Source: Euptelea pleiosperma (taxonomy: Eukaryota; Streptophyta; Magnoliopsida; Ranunculales; Eupteleaceae). Taken from it: a stretch of DNA of 64,000 nucleotides. This document shows positions 45,491 to 58,240 of the stretch, one piece after another. The position numbers and the translations under genes were made by a program. Numbering within the stretch: position 1 is the stretch's first letter; the number at the start of each line of letters is the position of its first letter. The notes under the pieces are model-generated. The model had not been told where the DNA came from, did no database searches, and saw only the letters and a list, made by a program, of their open reading frames with translations. The stretch lies in assembly GCA_035048495.1 (NCBI GenBank), contig CM068543.1, forward strand, positions 24,789,751 through 24,853,750, written 5' to 3'.

Positions 45491-47208
45491 AGAAAATATC
45501 TAATGGAAGTTGCTAATGGGGCTCCTAGTTCTTTATAGAATGATTTGTAGCTTGGATAAATTCCCTTCTGTACCAATTTTCTGTATCAAACTGGAAACCT
45601 CAGTGTAAGAAAATCCTTTATTGACTCCCATGTGCATCACTCTTGGCAAGCGATTTGTCTTTAATTAGTTTTTTGTTAAGTAAAGCAAACTATCTGGTTG
45701 CCCTCCCAGAGGAGTATGCAAGAAGGGGCCTAACAATGATTCAAGAAGTGCTTTACAAGTTACAAGAAACCCAAGTGGCGTAAAAAGTAATCCAGCTTCT
45801 AGCGTACACTTAATTGTTTATAGACAAAGCGCTTTTCTGGAGGTACACTCCATGACTGTTCTCTAGTCCCTTCATCTTTTAGATTACAAGAAGCCTCTCT
45901 GGTTTGTGGTTTGCCCTAGAAAGAAATATCTTGTGATCGAAATATCTTGTGGTCCTTTTACTGAGTTGTGCTCAACAAAGTAGGAGAGAGAGAGAGAGAG
46001 AGGAGAGAGAGATTAAGTGCTCTGAGATTAAAGTGCTATTGGGTCTGAATCTGATCTGTTATATTATTTTTGTACCACCTAAGAAAAAACAGCAATGCAC
46101 CCGTGTTGCATCGGAGATTATAATTGCACACAGAAAAAATGATGTACTCTCATGGTCGGAGTTGTAACTTGTAACGACGTCCATTATCCATGTGGCACGG
46201 AAGTAGCAGTGGGAGTTCTTCTATCCTTGCAGCTCTGACAGACAATCCGCCATTAACGGAGCTCTACGAGATCTTCGAGCATTTTTTCTAATTCAGGTTT
46301 TGTACATCAACGTCCTTTTATAAAAAAAAAGCTTTTGTTTTGATTTTGCCCGCCGTCGCAAGGCCTCGTTTTCCGCTGATCCTATATTTTCGGATAGTCG
46401 AACAAAAGGTAGCAGCAGAAATCCCTCGATCGACACTCAAATCTATCTCTACTTCATCAAGTCTGCAAAGGTAAAATCAACTGTCGATCGATCAACTTCT
46501 TGGAGTTGAAGTTTCTGTATCCGATTATAAATTAGAAGGTTTTGCTACATTTATAGGGTAGAAGTTTTGGACAACATGCCTCATTTGTAATCCTCTTTGT
46601 AGGGCTCCTTTTTTCTTCTTTTCTTTGAACAAATCACTTGTTTGAAGAAAAAGGAAAGAAAAAGATCATTCAAATCTCTCTCTCTCTCTGTAGGGTTGTA
46701 CAGGTGAAGGTATTGAGAAGAACATGTGTGTTTCTCTCCCCCTCTCCATCTCCCGTTACCTTTCCTTCTGTAGTGTTTCATGGTGAAGGTACTTGGAAGA
46801 ACAATCTCTCTCTCTCTCTCGGATTTTACTTGTGAAGTTATTTGGAAGAAATCTTTCTTTCTCTATCTCTGGAATCCAAGCTTAAGACCTAAATATTTAG
46901 AATACGCCTGGATTTCCAACTGGCATGTTCTGAATCCTGATTCCTACCGCCCGCACAGAAAAAGAAAACAAAGGTGCATATCCTTGTTTGATGTTTAAAA
47001 GGAGAGAGAGAGAGAGAGAGGTTGCAACGTCTTTTACGTTTGCATTTCTTAGTAGTAATGGAGAAAGAAGATTTGAGGGGATAAAACTGAGGGTGCCAAA
47101 ACTCTCTTCAGGATAACTTTGAGGAGTTTTGCAGGAATAAGGAGAGAAGAAGTAATTAAATTGGAAATTTTGAAAAGTAGGTGAAAAAAAAGCTTGAGAT
47201 GTTATGTG

Positions 47209-47249
<41 letters not shown>

Positions 47250-47540
47250 ACCCCCAACACTAGTACAGCAAAAAAAGATCAATCAAGCAATTGATAGGTA
47301 GTACCATGGGCCCCGTATGCTCTTGGATGGGGCATAGCTAACTACTGACTGGAGCATCTTCACCTTGTAATTTAGAGGGTAAGGTTTTGATGATTGGGTG
47401 GAAGTTAATATAAAGACTACTAGTGGTATTTAGTTCTGTTACAAGTTCATTTTCCAACTTACCTACCAAAGGGGAAGTAAGTGTGCTACTAGCTAGAATT
47501 ACATATCAATCGGATGATTATTGCGTTTACATCACTTTGG
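45491..47540 (+). other. CT/GA-rich stretch with microsatellites; possible transcript leader
   Basis: Purine or pyrimidine runs lie at about 45984-46012 (GA), 46676-46690, 46804-46820, 47000-47020 (GA) and 47211-47246 (18 TC units). Around 46703-46880 a unit starting GTGAAGGTA and ending in a TCTC run is repeated three times imperfectly (46703, 46783, 46832). CAAAGGTAAAATC at about 46465 could be a splice donor after a 5' leader. No coding frame is supported. Confidence 0.4.
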
Positions 47541-47544
47541 TGGC

Positions 47545-47760
47545 GACTTCGATCAGTTTGTTGGTTGGCGCATGTACTATTAAGCGGATAATGGATGGCA
47601 GGTGCATCCAATAATTTTCTCTTTTTATTGCCAGAATTATATCAATCAATTTATTGGGTTTAGTGGCAATGTGGATCAGTTTGTTGGTTGGCACAGGTAC
47701 AGTCTAGGGGATAATGGATGGCAGGTGCATCGGATAATTTTTATCGCCCTTTTTTTCTCA
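47545..47760. repeat. Direct tandem duplication (123-base offset)
   Basis: GATCAGTTTGTTGGTTGG begins at 47551 and 47674, and GATAATGGATGGCAGGTGCATC recurs with it. The two copies have small differences. No coding content is seen. Confidence 0.75.
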
Positions 47761-48604
47761 ACCACATTATACTACATATTTTGCTGTAGACTTTCTTGTA
47801 TGATATGAATTCTAGGGGACTTCCTATATTGATAGAAACAACTACCAACTTCCACTTCAACTAACAAAGTAAACTTCAACTAATTGACGAGTTACGCTAA
47901 GATTAAGTACTTTCTTAGGATGGATGACTAACTTCAGTGCTGAACTCAACTCTTCACCTATTTATGTACAACGAATTATACCAGTTTATGCCCCTTCATT
48001 ATCATGAGTTTTGTTAGTGCCATCGACTCAAAACTTTACTAATATGCCATCCATGTGGCCTCCAATTTGTGTTGAATTTTCCTTGTTGGATTTGTACACA
48101 TTCCATTCTGATTCTTGATCTAAAGGGCCGAATTATAACAACTTTTTATCATCAAAATTTGATAATGATTGATTCTGCAAACCATCTCTATCGATCACTT
48201 GTCATGTGTATCCATTTTCTAAGAACTCAAGTACTTTTTCCTTAGGTTCTTATTATACCATGGTTCCAGTGATGGTTTCGTCATCCTTTGACAAATGTAA
48301 ATATTAAGTGCATTAGCATGTTCACAACTTGCTTTTCCTCGTTCTTAGGATTTCAATATGACATGCATCCTCTCCACCAAATTCTTTGAATTTAAGATTA
48401 ATTTTTTTGTTGTACAAACATTTTGCCCCTCTAGTCGTCACAATCTGATAAAAATGCGTCTTTGTACTTATTCTAATAGTTATTTGCTATTTTAGCAACA
48501 CCAAATCATAGTACAACAAAACACTAAGGTGTCCCAGTGGCATATGCTTTTTGAGTGACACCTCATATAAACTCCATTTTCACCTGGCTAAGCAATCTAC
48601 AACA
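47761..48604. other. Intergenic, nothing recognised
   Basis: No domain, repeat or RNA gene supported. Confidence 0.3.
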
Positions 48605-48760
48605 TACACAATTTTTTTTTTTTTTGTTACCAAACAAATGATCTATTAGGACAAAAACAAAAGGTGCCCAACAAGGGGAATTACAAGGAGGGCATAAAGT
48701 CCCAAACCTCTAAATTATAACACCTAACACAACAGATTGGATGAATTTCCTTCTATGTGG
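48605..48760 (-). mobile_element. Poly-A-tailed retroposon 3' fragment
   Basis: A run of T at about 48610-48625, then GTTACCAAACAAATG and GGGAATTACAAGGAGGGCATAAAGTCC, resembles the 3' non-coding ends of the LINEs elsewhere in the window. No coding part remains. Confidence 0.35.
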
Positions 48761-50655
48761 ATACAAATTAATAATTATGTTTACTTCAGAATTTTGATTG
48801 AAGAAACTACATTTCCAAAATCATTGGAAAGAATTTCCAAGTTGTAATAGAGTTTTTCCTTAACTAATTTATCACTGCCTTGGAGTCTTCTTCCAAGGTA
48901 CGCAACTATCACCATCATGGTCTGATGCTTATTACATGCATTGTCATGCTACACTATGTCGCCACAAAGTGTCTTCTATCCTCTCTTTTCCCTTGTTGGT
49001 TTTTTTTATTATTTTTCTTTCAGTTTTCTTCATTATCTACTAATTAAGATTTATTAATTAATGTCATCAACTTTTTGAATCTAAAATTCCCTAGTCCTAT
49101 GCCATCAGCATATAACAACATAACTCAAAGAAGGAAGATGTTCAATGGCATCCCAAGATTGAGAAACTTCATGCTTTGCTCCAATCCTAGTTAATCTTTG
49201 GCCACAAGATTACCTTATGTGGATCTGACATGTGGAGTAGTTAAAGTGGTTTATATTAGGCACTATGATCTAATAATTGTTGTCTCCTTGATAAGACTTG
49301 ATGTCACATGGATTGTAATCATGAAATCATTTTCATTTTCCACTCGTTACAAGTCAAGCAAGAAACCTAAAGTAAATCATTGCATCGGTGTTCAACAATA
49401 CGAGAATATACTCCTCGATGTTATGGTGTATAAAACACATCGACAGCCTACCGATAAATGCTTTCTTGATGACGCATTTTAACTATTTCAGCTGTGTACA
49501 TATACTTAAACTACTGTTATCCCACAACTAAGTAGTCATTAGAAAAAGTTGTCTGTATACAACATAAATTAATTTAGGTACCCCCAATCTCATATCCAGA
49601 GTATAGCTTCATTTTTTTTTTTGTTAAGTTCTAACGTAATATCCAACTCCTATAATTAAGAAAGTTAGGTTTTCCTCCATTCATGATAAAGATTTTTGAG
49701 TTCCTATTACCACTCAACATTGTATTTATGTTCACATCTTCATGAACCATACAATGATTTTTGCTATCAATTGCAAACACTGCAAATTTACCACCACCCA
49801 AATATTTATTATTTCTTAATTGTCCGTTGTAGTTAAGCAAGAAAAATATTAACTAAAGGTTTTTCTCATAAGGGATAATTAGGCAATATTCCAACCATAA
49901 CAACCGTAAAACAAAATTTGTAACCTCATGTTGACCCTCTTGACTTATGAACCTTTTATAGGTTAGACTATTATGACATTATTCAAGATATCATATAATC
50001 CCTAGGATTTGAAGCTAATTTTGCCTCCATGTTTTGTAGAGAGCGAAAGTGGCCAAGAAAGGATCAAAGTGGCTGATTAGAATCCTTCTTTAATCTGGTT
50101 GTGAGTTTATACCAGTACCCCCTTCAACAAAAGTAAACATTACACAGTAGATTGAAAATCTTCCAGCAAGGAAGAGAAAGTGGTTGACACTCAAAATAAA
50201 TCCAATCATAGACGTCTGCCATATGGGGAACTCCAAGCTGTTAAAATCGTAGAAGTGTACCATGAATGTTCCTTTCCCAACCTTGTACAATCACTAGGTG
50301 TCCCCTAATTGTTGATAGTTAGTGGAAACTGATCATCAACAACCTTATTTCTTATATCAACTTGAGGTAGCTTCTTGCACAAATTTTCTTTTTCCTCAAC
50401 AATTTCTATTGAGATCCACACAGCAATTAATTTCTAAGCACTAGACCTTGCGCTTCCTACTTAAAAATGCCCACGACTTATTTCAAACAAAGAATTTCCC
50501 ATTATTTCCCATTTTTTGTGTTCATTATAATTAGGGTCATTGGGAAAGGAGAAGGTTGGCAAGACCCCTACCAAATATATATATAGATAAACCCATTCAC
50601 CCCTCATTACCAACCAAAAATTGGCATACAGACACCGATAAGAAAGCCATTTCAA
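48761..50655. other. Intergenic, nothing recognised
   Basis: Short unsupported frames (for example 49198-49482) have no known domain. Confidence 0.3.
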
Positions 50656-50656
50656 A

Positions 50657-50728
50657 ACTTCCACAGAGATTTGAGTCAAGGCCTCCCGCTTACCAAATGC
50701 GTGCTCTAACCAATTGAGCTATGAAAGC
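50657..50728 (-). tRNA. tRNA-Thr-like sequence, probably a pseudogene
   Basis: On the - strand: acceptor GCTTTCA (50728-50722) pairs with TGGAAGT (50663-50657) using wobbles. The D arm is TAGCTCAATTGGTTAGAGCA, and the anticodon loop TTGGTAA gives anticodon GGT (Thr). The A box is nearly perfect, but the anticodon stem has two mismatches and the T arm (CTTGACTCAAATCTCTG) does not form a normal stem. The 72-base length is right. It could be a decayed tRNA gene or a tRNA-derived SINE head. Confidence 0.6.
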
Positions 50729-50729
50729 A

Positions 50730-53700
50730 GGTTAAGACCTAGGGTTTCCCCTAGGAGCCTTGCCTACCTCAAAAATGATTCTGTGAAGGCCATGCACTAG
50801 GAGATCTCTTAACTATTCTCATGTTCATATAATTTTGACTAGAAAGCAATGAGACACCAAGTGACATGCTAACGGTGTTACACGTTCTTAGAAAAAAATC
50901 GTCATCTTTTCGGTATGATCTTGAATGAAAAAATCAAATGTTTTCACCTTTTTCGATCAATTATAAAGCCAATTAAAGGGCACATGTGATGCATGAGTAA
51001 CTCATCTGATTGCATATATCTTGCACAAACGTATATAATGGAGTGGGCATGCATAAGATTCAGCGAAAACCATTCTACTACGTGTAATGATCTGGAACCA
51101 TATATGTGTCATTATTATACAAATCGTTTAATCTATTACCTTTTGGATGGGTCATACATTAAAACTGTCTTGATTTTCAGTGATGCATCTCTTGATCAAC
51201 GATCCACTTCAATTCATGGAACGATGTGTTGATACTTTAAATCATCCAAGCTTTAGCTCCAATGATAATTAATGCCAGTTAATGAAAATGGCTAAATTAC
51301 TCCTATGTAACACATCACCATACATGAGTCCTACTGGTGATTTATGTAAGATTTTTCTAATAATTTCACAATAAAATGAAAGGTTACATGAGCAAACTTT
51401 TAAAATGAGTATGATCTAAACTCTTGACCATTTTTCGCCACAAATAGGCATGTAGTTGGAATCAATGTGCTTTTAAAAAGTTAAAAAAAAGGTTGTTTAT
51501 AAGTTTTGCATACAAATATTAAGAGGGGTAGTCATTACAAGAGATTGAGCATTGTAAATGTCACCTTTTGTTACAAATAAGATAAGTCATTTTTAAACTT
51601 TAGTTTCAAACAAAAATCTCTCATTAAAATGTTTTTAAGTTTTCAATAGTAGAGGGTTATTTGAAATTATATGATTGTTAGACTTGGCTCAAGCCATCTT
51701 GGTTCATATTTTTGGAAATGTAATCAACCCATGCCAATTAGATCTATTAACTACGCAATTCAATTCCTAAACAGAAATAGTATATCCTACATTCATGTAA
51801 GATAAAATGTTTCCTACTCAGTATCATTGCACCAACACTATGTATGATGTACTAGATTATCAATAATAAGAAGCACAAATTTTATTTTATTTTTATTTTT
51901 TGAAAGAGACTTTGATACCTAGTGAATTTTATTAGTTGAATTATTTTCATATTTTCTCTTTATGTTCATGTCTTTTCCCCCATGAGCATTCACAAGAAGG
52001 CGAAGAAATATGGCTGAAACTAATTAAGCTTCATAGAAACACAATTTTGGTAACAAAAAACTTGTTTCTCTCAATTTTTTTTCACCTTTTTATTTGTTTC
52101 TAAAGAAATATTAACCTCAGATAATGAAGTACAAAGGTTAAATAAATTTTCTTCCTGATAAAGGGTTGACTGTCACCATCTCTTCTTGGTATTTGGAGAT
52201 TAGTCTTCTGTATACTAAACATTTTATAGTCTATTAATTCTGACATGAAATGGAACAATAAAATTTCTCTTGGTAGACAAGCTAGCTAGGATGTACTTGC
52301 AACCTAAAGATAGTGACAAAAAGCATCATCCACTTGAGATACAGGTTAAACAAAGAAGTAGAGCATTTATGAACCAGTTAGCTTAGTATTTTGCAAGAAA
52401 CATAAATTATGGTGTTGAAAGAGGTGGACAATAGCATGATTTAGGTATGCTAATATCTTTTCTTCATTAGAATTACATCTATGATAAAATTATTATGGTT
52501 AGACTTGCTTCTTTATACCAATGTAATGATCTCTAACTTGATAATCAAAAACCAAAATAATAATAGCTTTGTCATGAATCTACTTTGGAAAATTTGGACA
52601 AAATATTGCATCTTGCTTATGACTTAAACCTACTATTTGCAGATCACCTTTAAATGGTCATTTTCAACTTGAAAATAACATTTCTTTTATGATGGTGCCT
52701 AATTGTACATTATTGAAGATACACTGAACTTAGGCATTTGTCAATGATGGCTATGTGAAAACTCTTATGGCCAATTTTTATGGTAAAGCTGTGTTTATTC
52801 TAAAATTGAACTCCTAGCTAGGAGTACTATAAGAAGAACATGCCCTTTCCAACTATAAGAAAACACAAATTTTCTTATTAGGTTTTCACCTTGGAAAGTA
52901 TGGGAACTGTTGTAAATTTAGATAAGCCAAAAATTCCTATAATATGTCAATTCACTAACTAGGTTCTAGATCTCTTTTACTTTCATATCTTTCTCCCCCT
53001 CCCCTCCCCTCCCCTCCCCGATGTCAAATCTCTATTATTTATGTTAGTTGACTCTATCAAGCAATTGCCTCCATGCCAATAAAAATGATTTGAACAAACA
53101 CCTAGATAGCAGAAAAATTACAACACAAACACTATCTGAATCAACCAAAACATATTAGAAACAACCATCACAGATGACCTGTTCTTAATGTATATTCATT
53201 TTTCTCCTCAAATCACCTTATCTTTTTTTTTCATAACAAGCAAATTTTTGGTTTCTAGTTAGTCGCGTCATATTGGGATGAACTAGCTTAATTGTATAAT
53301 TGTGATCGAGGTTGTTCACAAGCTAAGATTGTTTCTACCCTCTCTGAGCTGCATGGGACACAGTTCTCCAACTATATTTCTCAAGGAAATCATGTAGCAC
53401 TATTATTTGTGCTCCTTTGAAATTCATGCCACTGTAATTCCAATGAGACAAATAATAGCTTGAGATGCTGAATAATAACTTGTAAATATATTTTGTGAGT
53501 AGATGTTGAATCATCACTGATTAGTCAATTGCTTTCGATCATATGGCTTAGCTATGAAAATATTTATCAGTAAAACACACTTAAAAAGGATTTCAAATTT
53601 ATGAAAAATAGAATGAAAATAATTTGAAGTCAAATCCAGTTAATAGTTGAAGAAGTACTGCTGTCATTCATTTACCAATGGCAGCGATTTTACTATAAAT

Positions 53701-54190
53701 AAGACTAGAGGGAAGATTCCAAACCTGGTAAACGTTCCTGAGAGGAAAAGCAAATCATGAACTATTATTATAAATAAACCAGAAACATATATAAATATGA
53801 GAATATATATATATATATATGTTCATAGGATCTACGTTTTTCCTTAGCTCAATAAACTTCCCTTTGTCTCTCAATTGAAAATTCAATTTGCTCACCACTG
53901 AATTGTTTTATTATAGGAAAAAAGATGATGGAAATATGGGTCTGATAGGGATGGAGTAAGAAAATTTCTAAATTTTTGAGGCAAAAATTCAAATATCAAA
54001 TTGAAACATCTCCATTAAAATTTCAAGTTTCAACCATGAAGCATTAATTGAGGATTCACGAGTGCATATGAGCAACCAAAGATTACATCAAGAATATTAC
54101 AGACGGAAAAGGAAAGAGAAAACATAGCTTACATTTTTCTTATGCCCGTACACTCAACACAAACACAATAAGTGATAAAAACACAATCAA
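50730..54190. other. Intergenic, no gene; G4-prone repeat and AT microsatellite
   Basis: 52995-53019 has five consecutive C runs of four or five bases separated by single T (GGGGA repeats on the - strand). 53803-53820 is an AT repeat. Otherwise the sequence is AT-rich without recognisable coding or RNA genes. This is the 3' side of the TCP gene. Confidence 0.4.
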
Positions 54191-54192
54191 TC

Positions 54193-55452
54193 TTAGTATA
54201 GACTTGGATTGTTGCAAGGTTCCCAAGGTTTGCCATAGAAATGAGAATCTGCAAATTGAGACGGAAAACGAATATCTGGGGTAGTTACGCAAATTGAGCT
54301 AGGTATGCGTTCTTGGACATTACCCCTTGATGGATGCATGTTGGTCATGACACAATAGCTAGAGTGTGTTCTAGCGTTATCGATGTCCCAATTTTCTGGA
54401 AAATTAGGAACGTTGTTGTTGTTGTTGGAACTTACCCCTTGTAATATCGCAACATCATGGTGATAATTGAAAATCGGCGATGGATTCAACTTCCTGGTGA
54501 TCACAAAAGAGTCCTCACTGATGTTCTCCATAGGCCCATGGTGCTCATCTGGAGAGTGAGAGCTTCGTTCTTCTATCTCAACCACCCCTTCCAAGGAAGA
54601 CTTCATGTCGTGACTGTGGGAACCTGATTCATCTCCCGTATCCAATGAACTAGAAGACCTCATCAACTGGTTCAGATTATGGGGGCTTTTTTGAGGACAT
54701 TGTTTTGATTTGTCTAGTCTTCTACTCCACATCTTTTTCATTGTTCTCTCCCTTGCTCTTGCTCTTGCTTCTGCCCTGGACTCTCTTGCAAGAGGATGAA
54801 ATGTAGCTTTACGTGACTGTCTAATCTTTTTCTCCTTGGGAATAGCTTCCAAGGATTTCCCACTGGAGATGATCCCTTGCTGATGATATTCATTGTAGGC
54901 GGTCTCGTCAATACCGGATACCACTTCGCACTCAGACGTGGAAGACACACTCTTGGCGCCACCGCTACTGCTATGCTTCGTTTGCGACGGTTCCCTACCG
55001 AGCTCTTTGATCGCTGCCTTCGACTTGGTTAGCAGCCATTCCACCGTTTTGCTAGCTTTGTCGAAACCTAGCATGTCTTGGAGATTAAAGAACCTGCGCG
55101 CAATTTGGAGGGAAAGCCTCATTCTCCGGTCTCTCGGACCTTGAGCCGTAACAATCTTGCTGTGTCGATCTTTCTTGGCAGATCTCTTTCGTGGGATCAT
55201 CGTGCCGATTGCGTTTACAGGTAGAGTCTCGCTTGAAGTGTCTACCGGCAAGAGCTGCTGCTGTTGTTGCAAGTGAGCAACAAAGAGCTGATCTTGGTGG
55301 TGTGGGAAAAACGTGTCCTCGTTGTCAATATAGGTCGGAGAGAATTGGAAGAAGGAGGAGGAAGGATCCTGTTTAGAATTAGGGCTGATGTCATTGAACA
55401 TGGCTAGATCCGTGTAAGGAACGGCGTTGCCACTGTAGTTGGAGAGAAACAT
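54193..55452 (-). CDS. TCP transcription factor, CYC/TB1 (ECE) clade
   Basis: A single open frame of 419 residues encodes a plant nuclear DNA-binding protein. The TCP domain is at about residues 93-151: basic [20 protein letters not shown], helix [19 protein letters not shown], then loop and helix [18 protein letters not shown]. The ECE motif (ECEVV) is at 174-178, and the arginine-rich R domain [19 protein letters not shown] is at about 224-242. TCP, ECE and R together define the CYC/TB1 clade, whose members act in axillary bud outgrowth and floral symmetry. The N-terminus has a short Gln run (62-66); 343-347 is an Asn run. Length fits the family, and the ATG at 55452 gives the expected N-terminus. 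No frame damage is seen. Which paralogue it is (TCP1-, 12- or 18-like) cannot be told, and its role in this species is inferred from the clade. Confidence 0.95.
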   Translation of the reverse strand: MFLSNYSGNAVPYTDLAMFNDISPNSKQDPSSSFFQFSPTYIDNEDTFFPHHQDQLFVAHLQQQQQLLPVDTSSETLPVNAIGTMIPRKRSAKKDRHSKIVTAQGPRDRRMRLSLQIARRFFNLQDMLGFDKASKTVEWLLTKSKAAIKELGREPSQTKHSSSGGAKSVSSTSECEVVSGIDETAYNEYHQQGIISSGKSLEAIPKEKKIRQSRKATFHPLARESRAEARARARERTMKKMWSRRLDKSKQCPQKSPHNLNQLMRSSSSLDTGDESGSHSHDMKSSLEGVVEIEERSSHSPDEHHGPMENISEDSFVITRKLNPSPIFNYHHDVAILQGVSSNNNNNVPNFPENWDIDNARTHSSYCVMTNMHPSRGNVQERIPSSICVTTPDIRFPSQFADSHFYGKPWEPCNNPSLY

Positions 55453-55760
55453 CTGTGGCGTGTAATTGCACCGGACAACCTAATTAGTTTTCTGTTCTTT
55501 CTAAAGGAACTACTTGCTTGAAGCAAAATCCGAAAAACTACTGGGACGTGGCATATCATGCACCATACGAGTAGAGTACTACCATCTCTTGGAAGAGCTC
55601 CACAGTTTCCATCTTTTCACCTCTCTGCGGGTGAGGCCTAGAGCTTGAGAAAGACAGGCTAAGAGAGAGACAGAGGGAAAGAGAGAGAGAGAGAGAGGGT
55701 AAAGATGGTGAGTGTGGTTATAGAGTCCAGAAACGGGTATTTATTGCAGACAAAGAGCTT
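55453..55760 (-). promoter_or_regulatory. TCP gene 5' leader and proximal promoter, GA-rich
   Basis: Upstream of the ATG a CT repeat (GA on the + strand) lies at about 55663-55700, then CTATAACC (- strand) near 55718-55725 as a possible TATA box. Leader CT repeats of this sort are common in plant genes. The start site is not proven. Confidence 0.4.
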
Positions 55761-57630
55761 TCTTTCTCTTCATCTTTGCTTTAGAGCAAAAGTTAGATGT
55801 TGTGCTTGGACTATGAGAGGGAAAGAGAGAGATTGTGGGAAGTGAGTGGATGTGAAACACTTCGTATTGTGCCACTTCACGTGAGAGCAGGTGAGAGATT
55901 GACAGCAACCCCCCAACTTTTCAGCCCGTTATTCGACAATGAGAGAAGAGGGAGAGAAGGCATGCATGGATTCCATGTATTTGCCTATTGGAGAGAGAGA
56001 GAGAGAGGGGATAGTGGGTGTGCTTGTGGGCTAGGGTTTAAGATTTTTTTTTTGTATGTGGAGCGTTTTTGTATGTGGATCTAGCTTGTGGATCCATTAA
56101 AAGTTAGAATATTCCATCTATGTGGACAGATGGCAGCATCTGAGATGATGCACAGCTCCACATATAAAAACGCTCTGACATTAAAAAAAAAAAAAAATCC
56201 CGGGCTTAAAGGTCTCTGAGCTTATCCTAACAGACCTTACACATTGTTCACAGTAGTGGTTACACGTGTCCAGTCTACAAACCCTAAAGAAGGACAATTA
56301 TTTGACCCAAAGAGCATATACTGCTCGAGCCAGCCATGGAAGGCAGTGCTCCTTTGACTAGGCGACTCAACGTCGCTTTCACTAAAAAGAAAAACCCATC
56401 TCTAAACAGTAAATGCTCATCTCCTTCGCCCCCTCTCTCCTCTCTTCTCTCTCTCCCTCTCTCTTTGGGTACATGTGAAAGAATGTTTGTATCTGTGTTG
56501 TTTTTGCTTTCAATTTCTTTTGTTTTTTGAGTTCCTTCCAATGACGCGTGCTATCGGGTGTACAATTTTTTGGAAAGTTGCCTCTCTCTCTCTCTCTCTT
56601 CCATATTGTCAAGAAAGGGTTGCTTGTGCTCGTACTTGCCACTGCCATTCACAAGACCTTCTCTAAACCCTAGCCAATCACCTCTTGCCAAAACTCAATA
56701 GCCCCAGCTTATCTTGTGTGAAAATGGCAGTAGTCCTATCCGCACTCGAAAGCCCTCTTTCCAGACTACACTTTCATGGACAAGATAACTATGAAAAAAA
56801 GATGATGAATGTGCCATATTAGGGTGGGTGACAATGAGAGCATAAAACCCTAAAAGTCATGGTTAGGTCCATTGGAATTGGATAAGTGCTTTCATTTCCT
56901 CAAATAAAGATTCCCAAAAAAAAAAAAAAAAAAAAAAATTCTATTTCTTTTTTGTGAATCCTTGCTGTCTTTGTAGTAAAACCCATTTATGGATGCAGTC
57001 GGTACTACCCATCAACCCATTTGTTCTATCTACTGTTTTTCTATAGCCTTCACGCCAGCCCAGATTCCATTTGGATTTGGGTTGGTTTGGGGGGGATGAA
57101 TCATTTCTATAGTAAGCAAGTTTTTCAGTGCCTTTTCTAGGACAGTTCGTCACTGTTCATAAGCTTTATTTGGTAATTTGGAACCAAGATTTTCAAGGCC
57201 TCTTCTCGGAAACTCTTGTTGGCTTACTAATGTGTGCTCTACTTTTCTGTTTTTCTTCTAATTTTCCCCAGCATTTCCAAGATTTGAAAGCAAGTCTACG
57301 TAGGTCTTCCTTTTTTTTTCATTTTTTCTTTTTCCTCAAAAAGAAAATACCATTAACTTTGTCTGCTGTTCTGAACTGTTTAGCTGGTTGAGGAAGGATT
57401 TGATTAAGATCGTGAGAGAATCAGAGATGGTACCAGTAATCCATGTTAGAGCAGTACCAGCTGTACAGAGATCAAGTTGGGAAGGATCGCGTACCGTAGA
57501 TCCTTTGAATCTTGCAATATATGTGATTCAACTACGACTGAGCATTGGAGTATCAGGTACAGATACGGATCCTGAAACATTATGATATGGCGACACTGGA
57601 TATATACTTTATTGTAGTAAGCAGATAACA
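55761..57630. other. Intergenic with microsatellites, no gene
   Basis: GA runs near 55985-56010, CT runs near 56440-56465 and 56580-56600, and a 23-base A run at 56916-56938. Frames here are short and follow the simple repeats. Part may be distal TCP promoter. Confidence 0.35.
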
Positions 57631-57899
57631 TAATTGTTTACATTTATAAAAAGCAAGGTTTAAAATTTAAATACGTTCGTTTTAATTATAACGAGTCACA
57701 TCAAAATAATATTATTTTCTTAATTCTTGTTTTGTATTTTTAAATAATTAACATAATGCCTATAAAAATCCTGAAATATAAAAAAAAAAAAAAAAATCAA
57801 AAATCAAAGCAAATTTTTTAAAAAATAATCTGTATTTTAAAAATTGTCAAAACGAACCTGTGAAATGACGTCATAATGCCAAAAATGCCCCTGCATGAA

Positions 57900-58240
57900 C
57901 GCTATTTGAAGTGGCATCTGTGATAAAAGTACATATGTCCGTCTGTTATTATGTGTAGAACGACAAAATAACGGCTGTTATTGCCGTTATGACATATATC
58001 CATCTTTTTTGGCTTTAGGCTCACTTTGCAAATAACATGGCATTACCGTTACAACGGCTGTTATAATGTTTTTTGAAGTGGCATCTGTGATAAAAGTACA
58101 TGTCCGTCTGTTATTATATGTAGAACGACAAAATAACGGCCGTTATTGCTGTTATGACATATGTCCATCTTTTTGGCTTTAGGCTTATTTTGCAAATAAT
58201 GTAGCATTACCGTTATACAACGCCGTTGTAATGTTTTTTA
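57900..58240. repeat. Tandem duplication (about 166-bp unit) with inverted ATAACGGC motifs
   Basis: GAAGTGGCATCTGTGATAAAAGTACAT starts near 57908 and again near 58074, and the following sequence matches closely to about 58235. Each unit contains ATAACGGC...GCCGTTAT, an inverted repeat. Repeats rich in AACGG/CCGTT are common in plant Mutator-like elements, but no terminal repeats or target duplication could be set, so the origin is unproven. Confidence 0.65.

Noticed and set aside
54938..55376. Two + strand frames inside the TCP gene
   Set aside because: They mirror the TCP domain coding strand and lack independent support.
56284..56666. Arg/Glu-rich and Ser/Leu-rich frames on both strands
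   Set aside because: They are translations of GA/CT microsatellites.
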